From the NCBI RefSeq assembly GCF_030152825.1, contig NZ_JASLIP010000050.1, positions 1 to 19,564 of the forward strand: a stretch of DNA of 19,564 bases, written 5' to 3'. Positions 7,377 through 13,597 of the stretch are shown in pieces (the first letter of the stretch is position 1; each line of letters begins with the position of its first letter). Below the pieces are notes generated by a model. That model was not told where the DNA came from. It searched no databases and saw only the letters and a list, made by a program, of their open reading frames with translations. A program made the translations under genes and the position numbers. This DNA comes from Corynebacterium sp. (GTDB lineage Bacteria > Actinomycetota > Actinomycetes > Mycobacteriales > Mycobacteriaceae).

Positions 7377-8060
7377 ATGACGAAGATTCTGTTGGTTGAG
7401 GACGAGGAGTCCCTGTCCGATCCGCTGTCCTACCTGCTGGAGCGGGAGGGCTATGACGTCTCGATCGCGGAGGACGGTCTGAAGGCTGTCGAGATGTTCG
7501 AGCTGCACGGTGCGGACATCATCCTGCTGGACCTCATGCTTCCTGGCTTGCCGGGGACGGAGGTGTGCCGGGCGATCCGGGCGAAGTCCATGGTTCCGAT
7601 CATCATGCTGACGGCGAAGGACACGGAGATCGATAAGGTCGTCGGCCTGGAGCTGGGGGCGGATGATTATGTGACGAAGCCGTACTCTTCCCGTGAGCTG
7701 CTGGCTCGTATCCGGGCGGTGCTGCGCCGCGGCCAGGCGCAGGGGTCGGAGGGCGGCAGCAATGTGCTGGAGGCCGGGGGAGTGCGCGTGGACGTGGACC
7801 GCTATGTGGTCACGGTGCGTGGGGAGGATATGCAGCTGCCACTGAAGGAGTTCGAGCTGCTGGAGATGCTGGTGCGCAACGCCGGTCGCGTGATGACCCG
7901 TGAGCAGCTGATTGACCGCGTGTGGGGATCTGACTACGTGGGCGATACGAAGACGCTGGATGTCCACGTCAAGCGGCTGCGCACGAAGATTGAGGAGAAC
8001 CCGTCGAAGCCGGAGCTGCTGGTGACTCTGCGCGGGCTCGGTTATAAGTTCAACGCCTAG
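7377..8060 (+). CDS. regX3: Response regulator RegX3 (OmpR/PhoB family)
   Basis: This 227-residue DNA-binding response regulator is the partner of SenX3. The receiver domain (1-115) has the acidic pair E8/D9, phospho-acceptor Asp52 (LLDLMLPG), Thr79 and Lys101 (TKPYS). The C-terminal winged helix (about 130-227) shows LPLKEFELLEMLVRNAGRV, a DNA-recognition helix with the TKTLDVHVKRLRTKIEE stretch, and LVTLRGLGYKF. These are classical for OmpR/PhoB regulators. ATG 7377 is preceded by AAGGAA, and the gap to senX3 is 32 bases, so the two form one operon that ends in the terminator at 8070. Members of this family bind direct repeats with TTCAC-like cores, matching the repeats near pstS and phoU. 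Confidence 0.93.
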   Translation: MTKILLVEDEESLSDPLSYLLEREGYDVSIAEDGLKAVEMFELHGADIILLDLMLPGLPGTEVCRAIRAKSMVPIIMLTAKDTEIDKVVGLELGADDYVTKPYSSRELLARIRAVLRRGQAQGSEGGSNVLEAGGVRVDVDRYVVTVRGEDMQLPLKEFELLEMLVRNAGRVMTREQLIDRVWGSDYVGDTKTLDVHVKRLRTKIEENPSKPELLVTLRGLGYKFNA

Positions 8061-8069
8061 GAATAAAGA

Positions 8070-8101
8070 AATCCCCCGGCAGGAAAACCTGCCGGGGGAT
8101 T
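8070..8101. terminator. Bidirectional terminator, regX3 / tRNA-Lys
   Basis: A perfect stem, ATCCCCCGGCAGG (8071-8083) with CCTGCCGGGGGAT (8088-8100) and an AAAA loop, sits 9 bases past the regX3 stop. The A-rich flank on the left (GAATAAAGAA) gives a T-rich tail for minus-strand transcripts, so it also closes the tRNA-Lys transcript. The plus-strand tail is only TTAT. Confidence 0.85.
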
Positions 8102-8106
8102 ATCAG

Positions 8107-8183
8107 TGGTGGGCCATCAGGGATTCGAACCCCGGACCCACTGATTAAGAGTCAGTTGCTCTAACCAACTGAGCTAATGGCCC
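8107..8183 (-). tRNA. tRNA-Lys (anticodon CUU)
   Basis: The minus strand folds as a 77-base cloverleaf with the 3' CCA encoded (plus-strand TGG at 8107-8109). Acceptor arms are GGGCCAT and ATGGCCC. The anticodon arm is ACTGA-CTCTTAA-TCAGT, giving anticodon CTT, and the T-arm contains GGTTCGAATCC. It reads AAG codons. Confidence 0.95.
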
Positions 8184-8239
8184 ATCTTGCTGCGAGGTGA
8201 ACACTGCCTTGCATGTGCTCTCCGTGGCAACGAGATGAA

Positions 8240-8268
8240 ACTATATTAGGCTTTTTAAAACTTGGCAA
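8240..8268 (-). promoter_or_regulatory. Promoter of tRNA-Lys
   Basis: On the minus strand, TTGCCA (8263-8268) and TATAGT (8240-8245) are separated by 17 bases, close to the SigA consensus. The predicted start is about 50 bases before the mature tRNA. The -10 area GCCTAATATAGTT is repeated upstream of tRNA-His. Confidence 0.7.
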
Positions 8269-8392
8269 ATCGCCAGGTCACCTAGGAAAACGGTGCTTTT
8301 ATAACAGTGTTCTAACACTTGCCACGTTGCGCACCCGGTTTGTCTGACCGACCGGCTAAGCTAAGCGGGTATTAGAAATTGCCAGCGGACCC

Positions 8393-8515
8393 GCCACCCA
8401 CCGCGGTGGCAGGAGCCCGCGCGAACTGCTGCCGAAGGTTTCCCATGCCCGTCCACCGTGTGAGCGGACACCACTGGGGAAGGCTGGAAACCGGCAGCGC
8501 CCTACCAGGGAGCCC
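8393..8515 (+). promoter_or_regulatory. Structured 5' leader of the L,D-transpeptidase gene
   Basis: The 332 bases between tRNA-Lys and the next gene hold no coding region. The left part (8184-8270) carries the tRNA promoter. The right part can fold strongly. Hairpin A pairs GCCACC (8393-8398) with GGTGGC (8405-8410). A long-range helix pairs GCTGCC + GGTTTCC (8428-8433, 8437-8443) with GGAAACC + GGCAGC (8486-8498): 13 bp with only a GAA bulge, enclosing 42 bases. A last hairpin, CCCT/AGGG (8500-8510), hides part of the ribosome site AGGGAG just before the start. It matches no riboswitch class that I recognise. Confidence 0.5.
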
Positions 8516-9742
8516 ATGATGTCCTTTCTTTCGCGAATCGGTCAGCGCCAGGCCGGACGTGCATTGAACCCTCGCCGTGCCATCCTTGCCACCGTGGCGG
8601 CAGCCAGCCTCGTCACGCTCGGTGCGTGCACGATTGACACCGAGCGTACGAAGGACGACGCCCCGGCTACGGAAGAAGCGCAGGAGAAGAAGGTCGGAAT
8701 CACCGCCTCCGTTAAGGACGGAGCCGAGGGTGTCAACCCCACCGAGACCGTGACGTTGACCTCCGACAAGGCAATGTCCGACGTCAGCCTGACCGACGGC
8801 GCGGGCAACGTCATCGAAGGCAAGCTCAGCAAGGACAAGACCGAATGGCGCAGCACGGGAGGGATGGAATACGGCTCGGCCTACACGCTCACAGCCACCA
8901 ACGATGAGACGGACCTGAACCAGACCTTCACCACGATCCAGCCCAACGTCCTGACCAACGCTTATCTCGCGCCGCTGGACGGGGCCACGGTGGGCGTAGG
9001 CCAGTCCATCGCACTGAAGCTCGACTCCGTCCCCACGGACCGCAAGGCTGTCCAGGACGCGATCAGCATCAAGACCGAACCGAAGGTGGAAGGAGCGTTC
9101 TACTGGATCAGCAACACTGAGGTCCGCTGGCGCCCGGAGAACTACTGGAAGCCGGGAACCACCGTGACCGTGGACGCGAAGCTGCGCGGCGTGGACTTCG
9201 GCGACGGCCTGTACTCCGCGGACGACCGTAAGGCGAAGTTCACCATCGGGGACGACATCCGCGCCGTCGTCGACGACGCTGCGAAGACGATGACCGTGAC
9301 GAAGAACGGTCAGACGCTGAAGACGATGCCGACATCCAACGGCCGCGATAACACGCAGTGGGCGACCCCGAACGGCGTATACCAGATCGGCGACCAGTAC
9401 GAGGCGCTAACGATGGACTCCAATACCTTCGGCTACTCCGAGGCTGAGGGCGGGTACGTCACGGACGTGTCCTACGCGACCCAGATGAGTTACTCCGGGA
9501 TCTACATCCACGCAGCCCCATGGTCGGTGTGGGCGCAGGGCAGCCAAAACACCTCGCATGGCTGCATCAACCTGTCCATGGAGAACGCGAACTGGGTGTA
9601 CCAGAACTTCAAGCGCGGGGATATCGTCACGGTGAAGAACTCGACCGGCCCGACGCTGCCGGGCTACGACGGCCTGGGGGACTGGAACATTGATTGGAAG
9701 ACCTGGAAGGCCGGTAACGCCGACGACGGCCCGCAGTACTAA
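8516..9742 (+). CDS. L,D-transpeptidase lipoprotein (YkuD domain)
   Basis: This 408-residue cell-wall enzyme forms 3-3 cross-links between peptidoglycan stems outside the membrane. It has a lipoprotein signal (RRAILATVAAASLVTLGAC, lipid-bearing Cys38), a charged linker, an Ig-like domain (about 55-150) with a second Ig-like part (150-245), and a YkuD catalytic domain (about 247-375). The catalytic signature is SHGCINLS with His348 and Cys350. This layout matches mycobacterial LdtMt2-type proteins. ATG codons lie at 8516 and 8519. GGAG (8509-8512) is only 3 bases from the first but 6 from the second, so 8519 may be the true start. The gene ends 9 bases from the convergent phytoene synthase and has an unusual structured leader. 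Confidence 0.93.
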   Translation: MMSFLSRIGQRQAGRALNPRRAILATVAAASLVTLGACTIDTERTKDDAPATEEAQEKKVGITASVKDGAEGVNPTETVTLTSDKAMSDVSLTDGAGNVIEGKLSKDKTEWRSTGGMEYGSAYTLTATNDETDLNQTFTTIQPNVLTNAYLAPLDGATVGVGQSIALKLDSVPTDRKAVQDAISIKTEPKVEGAFYWISNTEVRWRPENYWKPGTTVTVDAKLRGVDFGDGLYSADDRKAKFTIGDDIRAVVDDAAKTMTVTKNGQTLKTMPTSNGRDNTQWATPNGVYQIGDQYEALTMDSNTFGYSEAEGGYVTDVSYATQMSYSGIYIHAAPWSVWAQGSQNTSHGCINLSMENANWVYQNFKRGDIVTVKNSTGPTLPGYDGLGDWNIDWKTWKAGNADDGPQY

Positions 9743-9751
9743 AACGGAGGC

Positions 9752-10741
9752 TTAGGCACGCCACGCCCGGGCCGCGGCCCGGGCGGTGACGGCGGCCTTG
9801 CGGGGTGCGGAGACCCGGATTCGGCCCGCCATGATCTCCTCGACGCTGGCCTGGTCCAGCAGCTCAGTGAGCTCGGCGAACAGCGCGTGGGCGGCCGCAA
9901 CTCCTGCCCGCGCGGTGGCGGGCAGCAGGCCGATGGTGCTCTCCGCCAGGGTGAGGTCGGCGCGGATATCTGCGATATAGGCGGCCTTCTGCTGCATGGT
10001 GAGGGGAGCGGCTGCGGGGGCGGGGGTCTCGCGTGGGGTGGCACTGGTGGCGTTGTTCGTGTGGGACGGATCGCCCGGGCTCGCAGGCTGGTCGGTCATC
10101 GCCTCGCCGGAGACGTAGTTCCGGCCCAGCTTCTGGGTGTCCTCGGCCATGTCGCGGAGGAAATTCACTTTCTGAAAAGCCCGCCCCAAGGCCAGCGCTC
10201 CTTCGTTGGCCCGGCTGCGGCGCTGCGCGGACCACGGGCGCCCGCGACCGGCGGAGTCCGCGGCGAAGATGGCGTTGCACATCAGCCCAATGACCTCGGC
10301 GGAACCGTGGACATAAGAGTCGACGCTCGCGGCGTCGTGAACCGCGACGAGGGTGTCCTGACGCATGGAGGTGAAGAAGTCCCGCAGGTCGGCGTCCTCG
10401 ATCCCGCACTCGTTGGCGGTCCGGGCGAAGGCGTGCAGCACCAGGTCCGTGCTGAAGCCGCGGTCGCAGGCCTGGTACACCGCTTGCTCGTAGGCATCGA
10501 GGGTGGCGCGGGTGGCCTCGGCGTTCAGTCCGGCACCGGCGGCGACCCCGTCGACGACCTCGTCGGCCACCCGCACCATGGCGTAGAGGTTGCGCACGTG
10601 GGTGCGCACCGGCTCGCGCAGCAGGGAGGAGGCCAGGGAAAAGCTGGTGGAATATCGCCTAATGACCTCAGCAGCCGCGCGCTGGGCCACGGTGGCGTAC
10701 TTCTCCGCGGGGCTAGGGTGCGGACGGTGGGGGAGCTTCAT
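9752..10741 (-). CDS. crtB: Phytoene/squalene synthase family protein
   Basis: This 329-residue isoprenoid head-to-head condensing enzyme probably joins two geranylgeranyl diphosphates into phytoene, the first carotenoid step. Both Asp-rich metal-diphosphate motifs are present: DEVVD (60-64) in RVADEVVDG and DMAED (197-201) in NFLRDMAEDTQKLGRNY. The STSF motif (31-34) also fits the family. Between GRNYVSGE and LTMQQKAAYI there is a Pro/Ala/Thr-rich stretch (about 216-248) unlike normal helical sequence, probably a surface loop. ATG 10741 is chosen over an upstream in-frame ATG because the family homology begins here. It has no Shine-Dalgarno, but TAGAGT lies 10 bases upstream. No desaturase (crtI) or crtE is in the window, so the product is inferred; squalene-type products are the alternative. 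Confidence 0.85.
   Translation of the reverse strand: MKLPHRPHPSPAEKYATVAQRAAAEVIRRYSTSFSLASSLLREPVRTHVRNLYAMVRVADEVVDGVAAGAGLNAEATRATLDAYEQAVYQACDRGFSTDLVLHAFARTANECGIEDADLRDFFTSMRQDTLVAVHDAASVDSYVHGSAEVIGLMCNAIFAADSAGRGRPWSAQRRSRANEGALALGRAFQKVNFLRDMAEDTQKLGRNYVSGEAMTDQPASPGDPSHTNNATSATPRETPAPAAAPLTMQQKAAYIADIRADLTLAESTIGLLPATARAGVAAAHALFAELTELLDQASVEEIMAGRIRVSAPRKAAVTARAAARAWRA
9764..9785. repeat. Perfect 22-bp palindrome at convergent gene ends
   Basis: Each half is CGCCCGGGCCG and its complement follows directly with no spacer. It lies inside the last codons of the phytoene synthase gene, 22 bases past the end of the transpeptidase gene. As RNA it could form a 9-bp stem with a 4-base loop on either strand. 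The two genes are only 9 bases apart, so this is the only candidate stop structure between them. Confidence 0.7.
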
Positions 10742-10751
10742 GATGGATCTG

Positions 10752-10757
10752 ACTCTA
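10752..10757 (-). promoter_or_regulatory. -10 box upstream of the phytoene synthase gene
   Basis: TAGAGT on the minus strand ends 10 bases before the ATG, giving at most a few bases of leader. No ribosome site or clear -35 is seen. The same hexamer precedes senX3. Confidence 0.4.
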
Positions 10758-10893
10758 GCCCACCGGGTGCAGCCGACCATCGCCCGCACCGAGCAGGCAG
10801 CCCCGCGTAGGCTGGTGGTGCTCCAGCGGGGGCGCTCCGTGCGCCCGCGCTGAGGATTAATAAAGCAGGAAAAAGAGGAAGGGATGAGCAGTC

Positions 10894-11103
10894 ATGGCTG
10901 CACAGGTCTACAAGGTTGAGGGCATGAGCTGCGGGCACTGCGAGGCCGCGGTGACCGAGGAACTCTCGGCGCTGGGCGGGCTCAGCGACATCACCGTGTC
11001 CGCTGAGAAGGGCACCGCCACCTTCGATAATGACGGCACCGTCAGCGAGGAGCAGATCATCGCCGCCATTGACGAGGCGGGCTTCGACGTAGCGCGCTCC
11101 TAA
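10894..11103 (+). CDS. Heavy-metal-associated (CopZ-like) protein
   Basis: This 69-residue cytoplasmic metal-binding protein folds as a single HMA domain. The GMSCGHCEAAV motif (about 10-20) supplies the two metal-binding cysteines, and the ending IDEAGFDV is typical of copper chaperones that hand Cu(I) to P-type ATPases. ATG 10894 has GAGGAAGGG about 10 bases upstream. No copper ATPase or CsoR repressor is adjacent, so partners must be elsewhere; the CopD-type domain of the fused protein at 13598 is the only other copper-related gene seen. An imperfect GC-rich hairpin (10825-10851) precedes the gene. The stop overlaps by 4 bases with the end of the convergent membrane protein gene. Confidence 0.9.
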   Translation: MAAQVYKVEGMSCGHCEAAVTEELSALGGLSDITVSAEKGTATFDNDGTVSEEQIIAAIDEAGFDVARS

Positions 11104-11366
11104 GCCTGCTGGCGCTGTTGTTGCTTCCTCCGGCTCCGCGTGACCAGGTAGACCACCGAGCCGAGAAACGGAAACACCAGGATCACCAGGAACCACAGCA
11201 GGGCGGCTCGGGGCGTGTTCTGATCCTTGAACAGCAGGATTAGCGCGGTTGCTAGCAATACGACCCAAGCGACCGCCAGCCCTGCCCACAGGAGGTCGTA
11301 TGCCGGCGGAATCGTGTTATCGCCCTTCATGGGGAGGGAGTCACCAGCAGCGAGAGTAAGCTTCAT
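11100..11366 (-). CDS. Small membrane protein with PLDc_N-type domain
   Basis: This 88-residue protein has two hydrophobic segments (about 26-46 and 57-76) and a basic, Gln-rich tail RSRRKQQQRQQA. The pattern NTPRAALLWFLVILVFPFLGSVVYLVTRSR is that of the phospholipase D N-terminal (PLDc_N) family, which consists of small membrane proteins of unknown function that lack a catalytic domain. The start is ATG 11366. No Shine-Dalgarno precedes it, but the -10 box TATAGT ends 8 bases upstream, so the transcript is probably leaderless. A second ATG at residue 13 is a less likely start. It runs convergent with the CopZ-like gene, and the two stops overlap. Confidence 0.8.
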   Translation of the reverse strand: MKLTLAAGDSLPMKGDNTIPPAYDLLWAGLAVAWVVLLATALILLFKDQNTPRAALLWFLVILVFPFLGSVVYLVTRSRRKQQQRQQA

Positions 11367-11374
11367 GGCTTCTA

Positions 11375-11380
11375 ACTATA
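11375..11380 (-). promoter_or_regulatory. -10 box for a leaderless transcript
   Basis: TATAGT on the minus strand ends 8 bases before the ATG of the PLDc_N-type gene, so the expected transcription start is at or next to that ATG. The -35 region is not obvious. Confidence 0.5.
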
Positions 11381-11458
11381 ATGTCGCGGGGTCCGCATGC
11401 GGGGTTGCGTGCTCAGGGGGCAGGGGGCGCTGGTTCGTGGAAGGTCCCACGGCAACGC

Positions 11459-11492
11459 AAAATCCCCGGCAGGTTAACCTGCCGGGGATTTT
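11459..11492. terminator. Bidirectional terminator after tRNA-His
   Basis: A perfect 34-base palindrome. Each half reads AAAATCCCCGGCAGGTT or its complement, so both strands have a GC-rich stem flanked by A and T runs. It lies 3 bases past the 3' end of tRNA-His on the minus strand. The stem core CCCCGGCAGG is the same as in the terminator after tRNA-Lys. Confidence 0.85.
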
Positions 11493-11495
11493 CTC

Positions 11496-11572
11496 TGGGG
11501 TGACTGACGGGACTCGAACCCGCGACACCCAGGATCACAACCTGGTGCTCTACCAGCTGAACTACAGTCACC
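11496..11572 (-). tRNA. tRNA-His (anticodon GUG)
   Basis: The minus strand gives a 77-base tRNA with CCA encoded. The acceptor stem starts GTGACTG and ends with AGTCAC. Discriminator base C73 faces an encoded G-1, the hallmark of tRNA-His. The anticodon arm CCAGG-TTGTGAT-CCTGG gives GTG, and the T-arm holds GGTTCGAGTCC. It lies next to orn, an arrangement common in related genomes. Confidence 0.95.
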
Positions 11573-11598
11573 ATCACTGCTCTAAGACAGCGAGAACT

Positions 11599-11627
11599 AT
11601 ATTAGGCCAGAACCAGAAAAGCGCCAA
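11599..11627 (-). promoter_or_regulatory. Promoter of tRNA-His
   Basis: On the minus strand, TTGGCG (11622-11627) and TAATAT (11599-11604) are 17 bases apart. The area GCCTAATATAGTT is identical to that before tRNA-Lys. TATAGT, overlapping it, is the alternative -10. Confidence 0.55.
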
Positions 11628-11742
11628 AACGCCAGCGTGGAGGCCCCGGAACCTGCCGGCATCCCGCCGCGCAACCGCACAACAGTGACCCCGTGGAACG
11701 CGGCGTCGTCCTTATGAGCGAGCGCCGAGCCAGAGCCCTGAC

Positions 11743-12372
11743 CTAGGCCCAGGGCTCGACCGCTGCCTCAGCGGCCGCCAGGATCTGCCCCTTATCCGGG
11801 CCGGGCGCGTCGACCATGATCGCGTGCCGGTAGAACGCGAGCTCCTGGATCGACTCCTGGATATCAGCCAGCGCCCGGTGGGAAAGCCCCTTCTGCGGCT
11901 GGCCCGCGTACACCTTGGGGTACCAGCGGCGCGCGAGCTCCTTGATGCTGGAGACGTCGATCATGCGGTAGTGCAGGAACTCGTCCAGCTTCGGCATGTA
12001 CTTCGCGATGAAGCGGCGATCCGTGCCGATGGAGTTGCCCGCCAGTGGCGCCGCCCGCTCGACCTCCACGTAACGCTGTACATACTCCAGCACTTGCTGC
12101 TCCGCCTCCGCGAGAGAGAGTGTGGACGCGCGGATCTGCTCCGTCAGCCCCGAGCGGGCGTGCATGTTCTGCACGAAGTCATCCATCTCGGCGAGCTCGT
12201 CCTCGGTGGCGTGGATGGCCAGGTCGATGCCCTCGTCGAGGGGGCGCAGTTCGGCGTCGGTGACGATCACCGCGATCTCCACCAGGACGTGACGGTCGGG
12301 GTCCAGACCGGTCATCTCGCAGTCTGCCCAGACGATGCGGTCGTTCTTCGCTACCTGATTAGGGGTGGACAC
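11743..12372 (-). CDS. orn: Oligoribonuclease
   Basis: This 209-residue 3'-5' exonuclease degrades the short oligoribonucleotides (mainly dinucleotides such as pGpG) left by RNA decay. DEDDh catalytic residues are all visible: Asp17 and Glu19 in VWADCEMTGLD, Asp118 in GNSIGTDRRF, His165 and Asp170 in LSHRALADI. The length is near the usual 180-215; the C-terminal GPDKGQILAAAEAAVEPWA tail is a short extension. The start is GTG at 12372 with AAGGAA about 5 bases upstream. It follows the dehydrogenase gene by 31 bases on the same strand, so the two may be co-transcribed. tRNA-His lies downstream on the same strand. Confidence 0.97.
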   Translation of the reverse strand: MSTPNQVAKNDRIVWADCEMTGLDPDRHVLVEIAVIVTDAELRPLDEGIDLAIHATEDELAEMDDFVQNMHARSGLTEQIRASTLSLAEAEQQVLEYVQRYVEVERAAPLAGNSIGTDRRFIAKYMPKLDEFLHYRMIDVSSIKELARRWYPKVYAGQPQKGLSHRALADIQESIQELAFYRHAIMVDAPGPDKGQILAAAEAAVEPWA

Positions 12373-12403
12373 TGTGTTCCTTGGGTTCCTTCGTTCTTGC
12401 TTC

Positions 12404-13249
12404 TTAGTTCTGCTGCTTCTGCGCCGCTTCCTCCGCCGCGACCTCGGCCGCCATCTTGCGGTAGAGCTTCGCCATGATCGGCGCGCTCACGCGGCGGGGG
12501 ACGTAGGTGGACAGGAAGTTCATCGCCTTCGACAGCGGGCCAGGGACGACGCGCAGCTTGTTCGCGGCCAGCGCCTCCAGCGTTTCGATGGCGCAGTCCT
12601 CGTAGGTGGTCCAGACGAAGTCCGGCACCGCCCGATCCACGCCGGTCTTCTTTTCTTCCTCCTTGACCTCCTCGCGCACGGGGCCTGGAGCCAGCAGCGT
12701 GCACTTGATGCCCTTCGGCTTCAGCTCGTAGTGCAGGGCCTCGGTGTAGGTGTTGACCATGGCCTTGGTACCCACGTAGGTCGCGTTGCCGGGGATCGCC
12801 ATGTTTCCGGCCGCGGAGCCAACATTGACGATGCCGCCCTCGCCGCGGGCCAACATCCCGGGAAGGACGGCGGCGGTGAGCTCGAACAGTGCGGTGGCGT
12901 TCAGTTCGAACTGAGCGCGTTCCCCGCCGTAGTCGAGGTCGGTGAAGTCGCCGAAGGTGGCGATGCCGGCGGAGTTGATGAGGATGTTGACGTCCAGGTC
13001 CTCGACCTCGGCGATGAGCTCCGCGCGGGCGGCGGCGTCGGAAAGGTCAACAGAACGGATGCGGACGTCCCGGCCGGGCAGCTGCTCGGCGATGGCCTCC
13101 ATGGGGCCGGTGGAGCGGGCAACCAGGATGAGCTCGTGCCCGCGGCGGCCTAGTTCGAGGGCCAAGGCCTCGCCGATGCCGGAGGATGCGCCGGTGACGA
13201 GGGCGAAAGTGCCAGCCCGGGGGTAGGGGATGCTGTGCTCGGTGGTCAA
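12404..13249 (-). CDS. Short-chain dehydrogenase/reductase (SDR)
   Basis: This is a 281-residue NAD(P)-dependent oxidoreductase of the classical SDR type. The Rossmann motif TGASSGIG (19-26), the NSAG motif (92-95), catalytic Ser145 in VNVGSAAG, and Tyr158/Lys162 in the YVGTK pentad (Y-x3-K) are all present. The LAPGPV segment follows, as usual. Arg45 after the second strand hints at NADPH use. The substrate is unknown; several actinobacterial SDRs of this shape act on lipids or ketones. The start is TTG 13249, supported by GAGGAG 5 bases upstream. Spacing of 31 bases to orn suggests a shared transcript. The C-terminus is a charged, Ala/Glu/Gln-rich helix (KMAAEVAAEEAAQKQQN). Confidence 0.93.
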   Translation of the reverse strand: MTTEHSIPYPRAGTFALVTGASSGIGEALALELGRRGHELILVARSTGPMEAIAEQLPGRDVRIRSVDLSDAAARAELIAEVEDLDVNILINSAGIATFGDFTDLDYGGERAQFELNATALFELTAAVLPGMLARGEGGIVNVGSAAGNMAIPGNATYVGTKAMVNTYTEALHYELKPKGIKCTLLAPGPVREEVKEEEKKTGVDRAVPDFVWTTYEDCAIETLEALAANKLRVVPGPLSKAMNFLSTYVPRRVSAPIMAKLYRKMAAEVAAEEAAQKQQN

Positions 13250-13420
13250 GAAGGCTCCTCACGTTGGCGGATGGGGGCGCAGGCTTAAGCCAGCGCGGGG
13301 TTCCTGCTCACCGCAACAATCCACGCGGGGTATGCGCGGGCGGTGAACCTTTAAGAACCGTGCTGGGTCAATCCTAGGTCACCGGCGCCAGTGAGGTAGC
13401 CGCCCCTTAAAAGCAAAAAG

Positions 13421-13494
13421 CGCCCCCGGCAGGATTCGAACCCGCGACACATGGGGTAGAAACCCACTGCTCTAATCCACTGAGCTACGGAGGC
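13421..13494 (-). tRNA. tRNA-Arg (anticodon UCU)
   Basis: The minus strand folds as a 74-base tRNA: acceptor GCCTCCG with CGGGGGC (one T-G pair), D-arm AGCTCAGTGGATTAGAGC, anticodon arm GTGGG-TTTCTAC-CCCAT with anticodon TCT, and T-arm GGGTTCGAATCC. It reads AGA codons. CCA is not encoded (the 3' flank is CTTTTTGC), unlike the Lys and His tRNAs here. A possible -10 TATGGT lies at 13535-13540. The 171 bases to the left show nothing coding. Confidence 0.93.
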
Positions 13495-13584
13495 GTGCAG
13501 CGAGCGTGTTCCCGGCTACCGGGTGCTGCTACGCACCATAGGTTAGTTGATGCCTGGGGAAATGGTAATCACCAGGTCGGGGGG

Positions 13585-13590
13585 TATTGT
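13585..13590 (+). promoter_or_regulatory. -10 box for a leaderless CopD/CtaG transcript
   Basis: TATTGT ends 7 bases before ATG 13598, placing the transcription start on the A of the start codon. No good -35 or close Shine-Dalgarno is present. Confidence 0.5.
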
Positions 13591-13597
13591 GTGAGTC

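Noticed and set aside
8393..8515. c-di-AMP, cobalamin or glycine riboswitch upstream of the transpeptidase
   Set aside because: Short look-alike pieces occur (GCCGAAGG, CCACTGGGGAAGG), but the other conserved blocks of each class are missing. Kept only as an unassigned structured leader.
10884..10919. Tiny out-of-frame reading frame (11 codons) overlapping the CopZ-like gene start
   Set aside because: It has a nearby purine-rich site, but the same site serves ATG 10894. Nothing else supports a leader peptide.
13343..13351. PHO-box-like GTGAACC upstream of the SDR gene
   Set aside because: Only one half-site; no second TTCAC core at 11- or 22-base spacing.
8107..13494. tRNA genes as integration sites for a mobile element
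   Set aside because: No integrase, no duplicated tRNA 3' end and no change in gene character near any of the three tRNAs.
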